Positions 52,911-61,047 of a stretch of DNA of 64,000 nucleotides are shown here, in pieces (positions within the stretch are counted from its first letter, which is position 1; each line of letters starts with the position of its first letter). Below the pieces are notes generated by a model, which was not told the DNA's origin, did not search any database, and saw only the letters and a list, made by a program, of their open reading frames with translations. Source of the stretch: Rhizobium sp. P32RR-XVIII (GTDB taxonomy: Bacteria > Pseudomonadota > Alphaproteobacteria > Rhizobiales > Rhizobiaceae). The translations under genes and the position numbers were made by a program. The DNA is taken from positions 124,001 to 188,000 of the forward strand of contig NZ_JABAIH010000009.1 in assembly GCF_012641395.1 (NCBI RefSeq). Direction: 5' to 3'.

Positions 52911-52953
52911 TCATAGCGACGGCATAGGAGTGCTTGTTCTTGCCTGTTTACAA

Positions 52954-52980
52954 GCAGAGGGCTGATCATCAGCCCTCTGC
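52954..52980 (-). terminator. hairpin terminator after the stress-protein operon
   Basis: GCAGAGGGCTGA and TCAGCCCTCTGC form a perfect 12-bp stem around three bases, 10 bases past the stop at 52990. The T-tract is weak (TTGTAAAC), so termination may be partly factor dependent. Confidence 0.55.
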
Positions 52981-52989
52981 TATGCCAGC

Positions 52990-53583
52990 TTACGGCAGTG
53001 GCTGGCGCCAACGGTCGCGCTCACGATCAACGTCTGCAGCGCTGTACGGGTCCAGCGTCGGGTCGAAGCGCGTCCAGCCTTCCTCGCCGTAGGCGCGGCG
53101 ACGTTCAACGGGGTCGACATAGTTCGATTGTTTCAAGATCGCATCGGCTTTCAAGGCGAAATCATCGTTCACCCTGGCGGTGACCAATGTCCCACCGCGA
53201 CGCACGCCCTCGGCATAAAGATGGGCGTCTTCTTCGGATACTCCAGACGAGGTCAGAGCGCCAATGATGCCCCCTGCCGCGCCGCCCGCGACAGCGCCCG
53301 CTGCTGCACCTGCTGCAGTCGCGACCAACCAACCGGCAGCGACGACCGGTCCCACGCCGGGAATTGCCATAAGACCGAGACCGGTCAGTAATCCACCAGC
53401 GCCTCCAACGACAGCACCCACGCCAGCGCCGGTCCCCGCGCCTTCGGCGGCATTGGAGCGGTCGCCCGAGACATTGTTGGAGATGATGCTGATGTCATCC
53501 GAAGGGACACCGGCGGCCTCAAGCGCGTCAACCGCCGCGCGCGCATCTTCATAATCGTCGAAGAGTCCTGTTACAGTTCGCAT
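52990..53583 (-). CDS. general-stress protein with YflT-like head and glycine-zipper core
   Basis: A 197-residue protein. Residues 1-45 form the general-stress fold (TVTGLFDDYEDARAAVDALE, then AAGVPSDDISIISN). Residues 50-110 are a glycine-zipper, membrane-inserting stretch (GVGAVVGGAGGLLTGLGLMA, AGAVAGGAAGGIIGALTSSG). The rest is a repeat of the head type (EEDAHLYAEGVRRGGTLVTA) and a charged tail. This architecture is common among alphaproteobacterial stress proteins. It follows the gene at 53614-53931 by 30 bases and shares its EcfG-type promoter. Confidence 0.8.
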   Translation of the reverse strand: MRTVTGLFDDYEDARAAVDALEAAGVPSDDISIISNNVSGDRSNAAEGAGTGAGVGAVVGGAGGLLTGLGLMAIPGVGPVVAAGWLVATAAGAAAGAVAGGAAGGIIGALTSSGVSEEDAHLYAEGVRRGGTLVTARVNDDFALKADAILKQSNYVDPVERRRAYGEEGWTRFDPTLDPYSAADVDRERDRWRQPLP

Positions 53584-53613
53584 GCTGTTCTCCTATCTTC
53601 TGGTGAATGATCG

Positions 53614-53931
53614 CTACTGCGCGACGACGTTACCCTGGTAGTCGAGACCGACCGAGACGGATTTCCCGTCTTTCATCGCCATCGCTTGCCAGATGCCTTT
53701 GTCATCGAGTTTTAGGCCCGTGACGTCGGAGTAGCCGGCCTTTTCGATCCGTTCCTTGGCCTGGCTTTCGGTAAAACTGTTGGCGCCTTCTAATGGAGCG
53801 GTAGGATTTGTGCTGTCGGGCGTCGCGACTGCCGGCGTGTTGCCCTCCAACGTCGGAGGCTTCGCGGTTTGCGCATGGGTAGCCAGAGCTGACGCGCCGA
53901 GTAGGGCGGCAGCCAAAATTATCATCTTCAT
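53614..53931 (-). CDS. exported PepSY-like small protein
   Basis: A 105-residue protein with signal peptide KMIILAAALLGASALATHAQ (cleavage after AQ or HA-Q), a Pro/Thr-rich linker, and a domain SFTESQAKERIEKAGYSDVT then KDGKSVSVGLDYQGNVVAQ, which has the helix-plus-sheet pattern of PepSY/BLIP-like periplasmic proteins. Start ATG 53931 was chosen for the signal peptide. It is the first gene of a two-gene operon behind an EcfG-type promoter. Confidence 0.75.
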   Translation of the reverse strand: MKMIILAAALLGASALATHAQTAKPPTLEGNTPAVATPDSTNPTAPLEGANSFTESQAKERIEKAGYSDVTGLKLDDKGIWQAMAMKDGKSVSVGLDYQGNVVAQ

Positions 53932-53978
53932 GGGTGGTTTCCTCTCTTGCAGGATCGCACTGGCGATCCGTGACGTGA

Positions 53979-54003
53979 AACCGTGTGGATCGCTATTTGT
54001 TCC
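53979..54003 (-). promoter_or_regulatory. EcfG/RpoE2-type promoter, leftward member of a divergent pair
   Basis: On the minus strand GGAAC (54003-53999), an 18-base spacer, TT (53980-53979), 48 bases before the PepSY-like gene. Only 13 bases separate its -35 box from the rightward promoter. Confidence 0.7.
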
Positions 54004-54016
54004 ACGGCGAAACAAC

Positions 54017-54041
54017 GGAACAAGAGGCGGGACTGCGGGTT
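54017..54041 (+). promoter_or_regulatory. EcfG/RpoE2-type promoter, rightward member of a divergent pair
   Basis: GGAAC (54017-54021), an 18-base spacer, TT (54040-54041), 17 bases before the small gene at 54058. Confidence 0.7.
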
Positions 54042-54057
54042 TGCTTCCCGCTAAACA

Positions 54058-54249
54058 ATGGAGGGGAGATACAATGGTAACGTGGTAGGCAAGGAGTCTG
54101 ACCGCAAAGGGTCTGGTGGAGGACGACCTCGTCCTCTCGAGCAGGCCATCGCAGCATACGATTCCTGCGTCGCACGCCTGGACGGCACGGTGCTAAGCGC
54201 CCAGATCGCAGCGTTCAAGCACATCACCTCTAGCATCTCCAACTTCTGA
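54058..54249 (+). CDS. small hypothetical protein
   Basis: A 63-codon frame: a basic Gly-rich head then RPLEQAIAAYDSCVARLDGT and SAQIAAFKHITSSISNF, an amphipathic helical end. The start is uncertain: ATG 54058 overlaps the GGAGGGGAG that would serve a start further on, such as GTG 54082. It lies immediately downstream of an EcfG-type promoter and 59 bases before the DUF1003 gene. Confidence 0.5.
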   Translation: MEGRYNGNVVGKESDRKGSGGGRPRPLEQAIAAYDSCVARLDGTVLSAQIAAFKHITSSISNF

Positions 54250-54307
54250 GGGATGGCGCGCGAACGCCGCGTCGAAGACGTTGGAGGCCATCAGGAAGGA
54301 GCCACCT

Positions 54308-54871
54308 ATGCCAACATCGTCTTCCACCCGTTCCGTCAGCGTCTCCCGGCGCCTGGATCGGAACATCGAGGCCCTCCTCAGGCGGCGGCAGGAGGAGGCG
54401 AGACATGCTTCTCTTCAGGAGCGCGCCGCAGCTGAGATCACCCGCTTCGCAGGGTCGATGACTTTCGTCTACATCCACGCGATCGTCTTCGGCGCCTGGA
54501 TTTTAGTCAACGTCGGGCTGCTGCCGGTCCTGCCAGCATTCGACCCATCCCTCGTGATCCTCGCGATGGTAGCATCCGTCGAGGCGATTTTCATCTCGAC
54601 CTTTGTCATGATCAGCCAGAATCGGATGGCGGAGACAGACGACAAGCGCGCCGACTTGAATCTGCAGATCTTGCTGCTTGCGGAGCACGAGGCAACCCAG
54701 CTCCTTACGATCGTTTCCGCCATCGCCGAAAAGCTCGACGTCGATCTGGACCAGAAGGAGGAGATTGCGGAACTTCAGGAGGACGTGACGCCGGAGCAGG
54801 TGCTGGACACCATGGAGAAGATCTCGGCGAGCCCGTCGAAAGCTAGAGACGCGCGATCCCGGTCTCTCTGA
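54308..54871 (+). CDS. DUF1003 inner-membrane protein
   Basis: A 187-residue DUF1003 protein: a basic coiled head (RRLDRNIEALLRRRQEEARH), the signature FAGSMTFVYIHAIVFGAWIL with a first TM, a second TM VILAMVASVEAIFISTFVMI, SQNRMAETDDKRADLNLQIL, and an acidic coiled tail. Start ATG 54308 follows AAGGAG. DUF1003 proteins are of unknown function and are often found with stress genes. It probably shares the EcfG-type promoter at 54017. Confidence 0.88.
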   Translation: MPTSSSTRSVSVSRRLDRNIEALLRRRQEEARHASLQERAAAEITRFAGSMTFVYIHAIVFGAWILVNVGLLPVLPAFDPSLVILAMVASVEAIFISTFVMISQNRMAETDDKRADLNLQILLLAEHEATQLLTIVSAIAEKLDVDLDQKEEIAELQEDVTPEQVLDTMEKISASPSKARDARSRSL

Positions 54872-55285
54872 CGACGATCTGTTTCTGCCCGAGCGTTGTT
54901 CCGGCGCCGCGCTACTCTACTTCAAACCCTATCGTACTTTGCTCAAGCCGATGGCGTCGCCGCAACCGGGGACGATGAGATTGGAGGGACCCGGCGCATT
55001 TTGCCAGACGACGTAACCCGCTAAGCAACGAATTGACCTTCCATGGCGTATGTCGCGAAGAAGCTAGCGCAGGGCGAGAAGAGCACCTTCTACCGTGAAC
55101 CCGCAAGTCAGCTTCGCGCTCTCTTGGAAGAAGTCGGCGTGACCCGGCCGGCCAGTCAACCGTCAAGGCGGGCTGATCTCCAGCTTTGCAACGAACTGGG
55201 ACGAGTCCACCTCCCTTTACACAACCCAAGGCGCGAGACGGCGTAGGGCCGCCGTCCCGATGAGGTAAAATTGGCGTCTTCACTG
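54872..55285. other. 414-base spacer without a recognisable gene
   Basis: Short frames on both strands, none recognisable. Confidence 0.45.
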
Positions 55286-55975
55286 CTAATCCCGGGGGGC
55301 CTTGTGTGATTGGCTTTGCGAGATGTCATTCTGAGACCGTGTCTGACGATCGCCTCGCGTGTCTTCGACTTCCTTCTTCCGAACGCTGTCGTCGATCGTC
55401 TCGGTGCGATCGGAAGCCGTCTTGCGGATGCCAACCTCCTCCACAATGCGGGCCTCCTTCGAGACGACGGCTTCCTCGTGATGCTCTTCGGCCGAGATCG
55501 TACGATCCTGGAACGCGCGGTCGGCGTCCGTCAAAGGGCGATCGACGCCGCGGCGTTCGATCTCGACATTCTCATCCCGAAGGCTCACGTCCTCGCGGAC
55601 GGGATGCTCGACCGTATAGGCGCGGACCCGAACGGAGCCGCTGTTGACTCGCCACGACGCGTTCACTATGGAAAGTTCCCTTTTTCCTGATCCGGATTGC
55701 CTCGACGAGCACCAGCCTCTTCTCGATGACCAGGCGCTCTTCGAGGACGGGCACGATAGTCACGTCGCCTCCGTCCGAATCTGAGGAGCTGCATCCACCA
55801 CCGTCTCGAACGGTACGTGCTCGACTTCGACTTCTTCCGAGAGAAGGTTGACGCTGACGGCTTCGTTCGCGACGATCGTCCTGCTGCGAACGCGAACTTC
55901 GCCGTCAGGAACCTCGCGCTTGGCAACAGAAAGCCGTTCCTCGGCAAGAGGTATCGTTTGCTCTTCATCGTGCAT
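55286..55975 (-). pseudogene. DUF2382 (YsnF/AvaK) stress protein, two frameshifts
   Basis: From 55975 one frame gives EEQTIPLAEERLSVAKREVP, GEVRVRSRTIVANEAVSVNL and VEVEHVPFETVVD. Near 55763 a missing G moves the reading to VTIVPVLEERLVIEKRLVLV. A second shift near 55690 leads to NSGSVRVRAYTVEHPVREDV, SLRDENVEIERRGVDRPL and AEEHHEEAVVSKEARIVEEV. The protein had two DUF2382 repeats, common in stress-linked proteins. It lies 57 bases after the gene at 56033 and was probably in its operon. Confidence 0.75.
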
Positions 55976-56032
55976 GGATGCTTCACCTTCCGGTCAGCAA
56001 ACCATCGCGATTCGATAATGTTCCGAGGAATA

Positions 56033-56329
56033 TTAGAGACGTTCGATCCTCGTTGCCCGGATGACAATCTCCTCCTGATGAAGGCGAACCTCCAAATCTT
56101 TGCGGTAGGACGTCCACCACGCGCGGTCGAGCTCGTCAATCATCACTTCAACGACGACGATACGATCCTCCTCAATAGAACCGTCACCCTCCCATAAGCC
56201 TTCGGCAGGTGCGTTGACGTGCATGGTCGCTCCTCCGAAATTCTCCGTGAGTTCCGACCGAATGACGTCAAAGTTGGCGCGACTGCTTTCTCCCGTCCTC
56301 GGGAGAAGAATTTCTATGAGATATGACAT
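56033..56329 (-). CDS. conserved-type hypothetical protein
   Basis: A 98-residue protein: SYLIEILLPRTGESSRANFD, SELTENFGGATMHVNAPAEG, VEVMIDELDRAWWTSYRKDL, RLHQEEIVIRATRIERL. It looks like a small alpha/beta protein of a widespread family whose function I do not know. Start 56329 was preferred to 56353 because an EcfG-type promoter occupies 56339-56363, so the transcript begins almost at the ATG and may be leaderless. Confidence 0.75.
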   Translation of the reverse strand: MSYLIEILLPRTGESSRANFDVIRSELTENFGGATMHVNAPAEGLWEGDGSIEEDRIVVVEVMIDELDRAWWTSYRKDLEVRLHQEEIVIRATRIERL

Positions 56330-56338
56330 GCCGCGCCC

Positions 56339-56363
56339 AACCACTCCGCGCATCGAATGTTCC
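56339..56363 (-). promoter_or_regulatory. EcfG/RpoE2-type promoter
   Basis: On the minus strand GGAAC (56363-56359), an 18-base spacer, TT (56340-56339), 10 bases before the start at 56329. Confidence 0.6.
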
Positions 56364-56598
56364 AGCAGCGCAGGACTGCTTCATTGTCTCGCTTTAGCGG
56401 GAAAAGAGGTTCCGCGTGGCTGCGACGCGCAGGTCCTCGTCGACGACGGAGGCTAAATTGAACAGAGCCTCGCGGCTTGCCTTCCAGGCATGCGCAGAGT
56501 CCGGCGGCATGATGAACCGTGGCCCAGCCGAAGCCCCTTCCGTTCTGGCCCAATCACGCCTCTCCCTCGGCCGCGCCGGCTGGTCGCAAACGATGAAC

Positions 56599-56623
56599 GG
56601 AACCGAGTTCGCTAGATCGCGTT
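56599..56623 (+). promoter_or_regulatory. EcfG/RpoE2-type promoter
   Basis: GGAAC (56599-56603), an 18-base spacer, TT (56622-56623), 30 bases before the gene at 56653. Confidence 0.7.
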
Positions 56624-56652
56624 ATCAACGCTTCGAGTAACGTGAGGAAATC

Positions 56653-57087
56653 ATGAACGAAAACACCGGGTCTAAATTCTTTTCCAGATTCGCCACCGCC
56701 ATAGCCGATCTGTCCGGCAAGCCCGGCACGTTTGTAATTGCGGCGGCACTCGTTCTGATGTGGGCGATCTCCGGGCCGTTCTTCGGCTTCTCCGAGACGT
56801 GGCAGCTGGTCATCAATACCGGCACCACGATCATCACCTTCCTGATGGTCTTCGTCCTGCAGAACTCTCAAAACCGCGACGGCAAGGCTCTACAGGCCAA
56901 GCTCGACGAACTGATCCTGACGTCGCAGGCGCAGAACACGTTCGTCGGCATCGAAAAGCTCGACGAGCAGCAGCTCCGCGAGGTGAGCAAAAGGCTTGCC
57001 GAAAAGGCCGACTGTGTCGAGGACGTTGCCGACGACAAGGCGGAGAAGAGGGAGTGGGAATCTCAGTCCGAGCCTTTAATTCCATAA
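56653..57087 (+). CDS. low-affinity iron permease family membrane protein
   Basis: A 144-residue protein with two TM helices (FVIAAALVLMWAISGPFFGF and LVINTGTTIITFLMVFVLQN), the family signature SQNRDGKALQAKLDELILTS, and an acidic coiled-coil tail. It matches the family named low-affinity iron permease, although direct iron transport by these small bacterial members is doubtful. ATG 56653 follows GTGAGGAAATC. It has its own EcfG-type promoter. Confidence 0.85.
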   Translation: MNENTGSKFFSRFATAIADLSGKPGTFVIAAALVLMWAISGPFFGFSETWQLVINTGTTIITFLMVFVLQNSQNRDGKALQAKLDELILTSQAQNTFVGIEKLDEQQLREVSKRLAEKADCVEDVADDKAEKREWESQSEPLIP

Positions 57088-57129
57088 TATACCAATGTCG
57101 CCGGAATTGAATTGATAGGTCTGCGGTTC

Positions 57130-57420
57130 GACCCTTCAACAGCGAATGAAACGCGGATTGGTGACGCCATAGACGGCTCGCCCGGTCTAACGCTGGCGAC
57201 GTTAGGCCCGGTGGCTTCGACCACGCCGGAAAGATCCGATCCTAGGTGAGGGGCAGGGGCTGCGGCAGTGCACTCTTGTCCGATCGGAGCCGGCCGTCCC
57301 AAGGGCACCAGCCGCGAAGACTTTGATGAGAATCTCGTTTTGGCCCGGCAAGGGTTTCTTGAGCACTTCCGAGCGGATGGGCCGAACTCGTGCAAGGGAT
57401 ATATGCGGTCATCACCGCAT
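57130..57420 (-). pseudogene. N-terminal remnant of a zinc/quinone-type alcohol dehydrogenase (MDR)
   Basis: Frames on the minus strand give MHEFGPS, then SEVLKKPLPGQNEILIKVFA, then GSDLSGVVEATGPNVASVRP. This is the N-terminal GroES-like domain of a medium-chain dehydrogenase, frameshifted at least twice. The coenzyme domain is absent. Confidence 0.65.
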
Positions 57421-57479
57421 CAGAAGATCTCATGATGTTGCTATCCTTCGTGGGTTCATTCGGATGGCTCACTTCTTGT

Positions 57480-57700
57480 CGCAATCGACGCCTCGACCTT
57501 AAAGATTTGCTCATGCCGCCATCGATGATCAACTCGCCGCCGACGACAAAGGAGGCCTCGCCGGGGCGAGGAAGACGACCTTTGTTACTGCCGAGGAATC
57601 GCCAAACGACTGACCGCTGCTTCGGACGCCGGACCGGGGACCCAAGAGACGCGTGGGAAGAGGAAGGCATCGGCGCGCTCGCGGTGATCGGCATCCGAAA
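57480..57700 (-). pseudogene. C-terminal remnant of a short-chain dehydrogenase
   Basis: The minus strand reads GEASFVVGGELIIDGGMS, the conserved end of SDR enzymes, with only traces of the preceding helix. It lies just upstream of the MDR remnant on the same strand, so the two were probably one operon. Confidence 0.6.
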
Positions 57701-57790
57701 AGCGCATCGCCCTTCTCGTCACAGGGCGATGCGCAATTCTATTCGTCGCAGCGGCGGATCCTTCCCCCGCGCTGCAAAGGGCGGGCAGTT

Positions 57791-58051
57791 CTACCGGTAG
57801 CAAACGCGGGTCGACCTCGTGACCCATCTATCCTGGCGTTCGCTATAATATCGCTCTTTCTTCGTGTGGCAGGATGCCTTCTGCGGCCGGTCATGGTCGC
57901 GATAATAACGAGGGTGGTACCGCGGGTTGCCGTGATCGCCGGAACCGACATAAACCCCGCCTGGTCCAACCCGGAAAACGGTCTCAGCGAGCGCTGCGGT
58001 ACCGGTCAATGCAGTAAGCGCAATGACGGCTGCGATTAAGAGCTTTCTCAT
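57791..58051 (-). CDS. small exported protein with Cys pair
   Basis: An 86-residue protein with signal peptide RKLLIAAVIALTALTGTAAL (cleavage near ALA-E), then VFRVGPGGVYVGSGDHGN, a Tyr/Arg/His-rich middle (RYHPRYYRDHDRPQ) and an end KASCHTKKERYYSERQDRWV with a C-terminal Cys. Small basic periplasmic proteins of this type are common in rhizobia. Start 58051 was chosen for the signal peptide. A possible EcfG-type promoter is 120 bases upstream. Confidence 0.7.
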   Translation of the reverse strand: MRKLLIAAVIALTALTGTAALAETVFRVGPGGVYVGSGDHGNPRYHPRYYRDHDRPQKASCHTKKERYYSERQDRWVTRSTRVCYR

Positions 58052-58173
58052 GTTTCCAATCCAATCCAACGATCCGATTTGTCTAGACGGGTCGCCTCCG
58101 GCATCAACGTGGCTACCACAGTGACAATCAGAAGCTTTTCATTGCTCTTTCCTCACGTTGTAGTTGGAGGATC

Positions 58174-58199
58174 AACGAAGGACATAAGGAAACGGTTCC
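58174..58199 (-). promoter_or_regulatory. possible EcfG/RpoE2-type promoter
   Basis: On the minus strand GGAAC (58199-58195), a 19-base spacer, TT (58175-58174). It is 120 bases from the nearest gene, so less certain than the others. Confidence 0.4.
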
Positions 58200-58450
58200 A
58201 CGCTTGGCCTTCGGTCCGAACGAGGCGGGACGATCATCTGGTAGCGATAGTCGTTCAAGGAGTTCTGGGCGAACCAGTTTCCATTTGATGAGGGATGGGA
58301 GCGGTAAGTATCACTCCCCTCAACACTAGCTACCCCAGTCCCTCAGCGTAGCCAAACCTCACGCGGCGGATGGCCGGGACGGCGCGCCCTGCAACTCGGT
58401 GGCCGCTAAATATCAAGGTTTAGCGGGCGGCGGCACTTCACCAGAGAGCG

Positions 58451-58633
58451 TCAGTCGGGGATGTCCCGTGTATCCATGATGTCTGCGCCATGGACGCTTG
58501 CCGTCAACTCCGTCGTGTCGCCAGACATCGCTATTCCGAAGACGTAGAGCATGGCCGCGAGTACGATCCCCAAGGCAAGGACCGATGCGTTCCAGAAGGT
58601 GAAAACGGAAGATGTGGGATTTTTACCGGCCAT
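58451..58633 (-). CDS. 60-residue single-TM protein (intact copy of a duplicated gene)
   Basis: A short polar head (AGKNPTSSVFTFWN), a TM helix (ASVLALGIVLAAMLYVFGIA) and an acidic tail (SGDTTELTASVHGADIMDTR). Start 58633 was chosen because the EcfG-type promoter (58663-58687) lies just upstream, within the longer frame. A decayed copy is at 37748-37990. Probably a general-stress membrane protein. Confidence 0.65.
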   Translation of the reverse strand: MAGKNPTSSVFTFWNASVLALGIVLAAMLYVFGIAMSGDTTELTASVHGADIMDTRDIPD

Positions 58634-58662
58634 GAAGGGATTCCATTGTTTCTTGGCATCCA

Positions 58663-58687
58663 AACGAGTATTTCCATCAAGCGTTCC
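58663..58687 (-). promoter_or_regulatory. EcfG/RpoE2-type promoter
   Basis: On the minus strand GGAAC (58687-58683), an 18-base spacer, TT (58664-58663), 30 bases before the start at 58633. Confidence 0.65.
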
Positions 58688-58959
58688 GCCTTGGGGCTTT
58701 GATCCGCCGCTACATCGGACCAAAGTTTTGCATTACTTCCGCGGCAGCTTACGTGCGCTTTTAGGAGACGCCGAACAGCTTTGCCAAGCTCTCGATAACA
58801 ACAGCCAGCGCCAAGAGCGTGGCGAGTCCCATCGGCCAATCGCCCAGCCGGGCTCGCGCTAGGGTCGACTGAAAGCCCCGGCGGGGCCTGGGAAGCGGAC
58901 GTCTCTCGCGGTTTAAAGATCTCTGCACCAGTCGTTCCCATGCCCAGGCTGCTACTCTT

Positions 58960-59190
58960 GAGCAAAACCTTCCCGCTGGAGAGCATCTCCTGGCGGCGTC
59001 GTGAACAGTCGGGCATTCTCTGCTCGACACTGCGTCGGAGAAACGCCCAAAAATCCGGCGAAAGGTGGCGCTGAACGCGCGATCGGAAACATATCCCCAG
59101 GGAAACGGCTATGGAGGATATCGGCTCACGGCCGCGGCGGAGCCGCGTGGCGGCGAGGTGCATCCGCCACCGTGCGAGGTAGTAGATCGG
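58960..59190 (-). pseudogene. AraC-family DNA-binding domain fragment, frameshifted
   Basis: Minus-strand frames read RMHLAATRLRRGREPISSIA then VSLG, next YVSDRAFSATFRRIFG, and then VSPTQCRAENARLFTTPPGD. This is the second half of an AraC-type HTH domain with its standard end, broken by two single-base shifts. The first HTH and the sensor domain are missing. A related fragment is at 48400-48570. Confidence 0.75.
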
Positions 59191-59310
59191 TGAAGCACCG
59201 ACACTCGCCGTAAAATGACAGACGAAAGCCGATCTCGACTAGAACGCGAGTTTAGCAAGCTCACCACGATGTAGCGGCCGTCCGGCGTCTCTAGAACGGC
59301 TTTTCCTTCT

Positions 59311-59843
59311 TCAAGCGTCGCCCTCTCTGCGAGGAGGGTCGACCTTTCGAAGGCTGAAGAAGTATCGCCGCTCGTCGCCTTCGACGACCATCATGCCGGC
59401 AAACGCGTTGTCGTCGATCCTTCGGAAGTAGTCGACGATCGGCTGGCGGTCGTAGACCATCGCGGCCGTCTCCTTGCCGTCGATCATGCGGAGCTTGACG
59501 GACGCCGTCGTTCCCGTGCGCGGAAGACCTTCTGCAGATATGAGAACCAGTTCCGGGCGACGAAGGTGCGCCCGAAGGGGGCGAGGCGGATCGCAGTCCT
59601 GACCGGAACGAACGCCGGCTCGATCGGCACGAGACGTCCCGGCCGCCATTGGAAGAGCAAGGCGTCTGCGCGCAGATCCGGGTGGAATCGCTTCCCGAAC
59701 CATTGAAGGTTCTCGAGGACGCCGTCCAGTGGATGCCCGGAAGGAATGCCGACGCCCCGCCAGAGGCCGATCATGTCGGCGGGCAGGACCGGCGGCAGCG
59801 ACCGGAACCAGGCGATCTTCTTCGACTGCAGGTCGTCGGGCAT
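59311..59843 (-). pseudogene. GXWXG/DUF4334 protein, one frameshift
   Basis: From 59843: DDLQSKKIAWFRSLPPVLPA, the GLWRG motif, SGHPLDGVLENLQWFGKRFH, FGRTFVARNWFSYLQKVFRA. At a run of three C (59513-59515, plus strand) the frame changes to GTTASVKLRMIDGKETAAMV, YDRQPIVDYFRRIDDNAFAG and a DUF4334 end. The protein of about 175 residues is otherwise complete. One extra G would restore it, so it may be functional if the sequence is in error. Function of the family unknown. Confidence 0.75.
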
Positions 59844-60097
59844 CGTCTCTCCGAAGCATCGAAGGGTCGAGTGGGGTGCCGGACAGGTTGGGCGCTCGTC
59901 TGCCGTGTCGTTGGCCGCAGCGAGAAACCGAAAAAATCGCCGCGTTCACTATCCCTGTCATGTCCGGTTGACACGGCGCGCTCTCGGCGGAGGGAATGTC
60001 GATCGCTCGGAATGGTTCCGACGTTTCGGCAGCGTCGTCCCAGGGCCGTGGACTCGCAACCTCGACGAAAGTTCTCCCTACAGAAGGAGGACTCGCC

Positions 60098-60345
60098 ATG
60101 GCATGAACAAACCGAAAGACGGCGCTCTCGGAACGACTGACCAGTCACCACGATGGGAAGGCCCGCAGAAGAATACGCGTCGCAGCCTGGCGAGGCTCGC
60201 TTCCGCATCACCTGCAGCACGTCCAGGTCAATCGACGTCGGAAACCTCATCTAAACGCTACCACCCAAACTCACGACAGCCTGCGCTGCCGCGAAACGAT
60301 TTCGCGTGCCTGCAGCCGTCGGGTGAAAGAGGGCGCTTCCCATGA
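60098..60345 (+). pseudogene. frameshifted copy of the small gene at 13906-14106
   Basis: AGGAGG leads to ATG 60098, but the next codons are GCA TGA. In the intact copy the same place reads ATGGGTATG; here one G is missing. From ATG 60103 the matching peptide NKPKDGALGTTDQSPRWEGP continues, then diverges into non-homologous sequence. About 200 bases of leader (from about 59905) also match the leader of the intact gene. Confidence 0.7.
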
Positions 60346-60453
60346 CGGGTCGAGCGCCCTCGGCTTGTCTGAAGATCCGAAGCGAGCCGCATTGTCCCGC
60401 CGCATTAGGCCCAGGCAGATCCCGCGCAATCCATGGGGCCACGGCCGAGGCGG

Positions 60454-60657
60454 CTAGATTGCCCGGACGTTCTCGGCCTTCGACTTCCCGGTTTTCCGGT
60501 CTTGTCCGAGGTCGTAGGAGACCTTCTGTCCGTCGCGCAGGGGAGTGGAGCCCTGGACGGCGCTTACGTGGACGAAGACATCCTGGCCGCCGTCGTCGGG
60601 CGTGATGAAGCCGAAGCCCTTATCCTGGTTGAAAAATTTGACGGTGCCGTTCGCCAC
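60454..60657 (-). CDS. cold-shock protein, CspA family
   Basis: A 67-residue OB-fold RNA-binding protein: ANGTVKFFNQDKGFGFITPD (RNP1 KGFGFI), DVFVHVSAVQGS (RNP2 VFVHVS), then DGQKVSYDLGQDRKTGKSKA. Such proteins melt RNA secondary structure at low temperature or under stress. The start has AGGAG upstream. The length is standard. No EcfG-type promoter found; the leader to about 60760 could hold its own control. Confidence 0.95.
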   Translation of the reverse strand: MANGTVKFFNQDKGFGFITPDDGGQDVFVHVSAVQGSTPLRDGQKVSYDLGQDRKTGKSKAENVRAI

Positions 60658-60829
60658 TGAACTTCTCCTGGTGCGTGCGAGATGGAGTGCGATTCATAGA
60701 CATCGATCGTTTCCTCCGCAACGTGATTTCGCGTTCCCTTCCCCGTGAGCAGCTCGCAGATCTAAGTGCGCTCGGCGTACCTGACCTTACGACCCGGTCG
60801 AGAAGCTCGGGAAACCGACCGTTTTCCTG

Positions 60830-61020
60830 GCCAGCTTCCTGAGTTGATGAAGCGGCAGGCGATCTGCATGTTTCCGATCTCGGAGTGCCCCGAGGGCCGA
60901 TCGTCGCCATTGCTCATTTTCTGTTCCCTCCCTGAGATCGTCGGCACGTAGCGCCCTTAGCTCCCTTGGGTGGGACTTTGTCCAATAGAACGTGTGGGCT
61001 TCGATGGAACGATCATGAAG
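60830..61020 (-). pseudogene. frameshifted copy of the small gene at 21089-21307
   Basis: One minus-strand frame reads DRSIEAHTFYWTKSHPRELR, matching DRSELEANKFYWAKSLARDE of the intact gene; the next frame continues VPTISGREQKMSNGD, matching VSTIFGTDKEFWTVA. The reading breaks within the first 25 codons. Confidence 0.6.
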
Positions 61021-61047
61021 CAAGATTCGAGCCGCGACACCTGCGGC

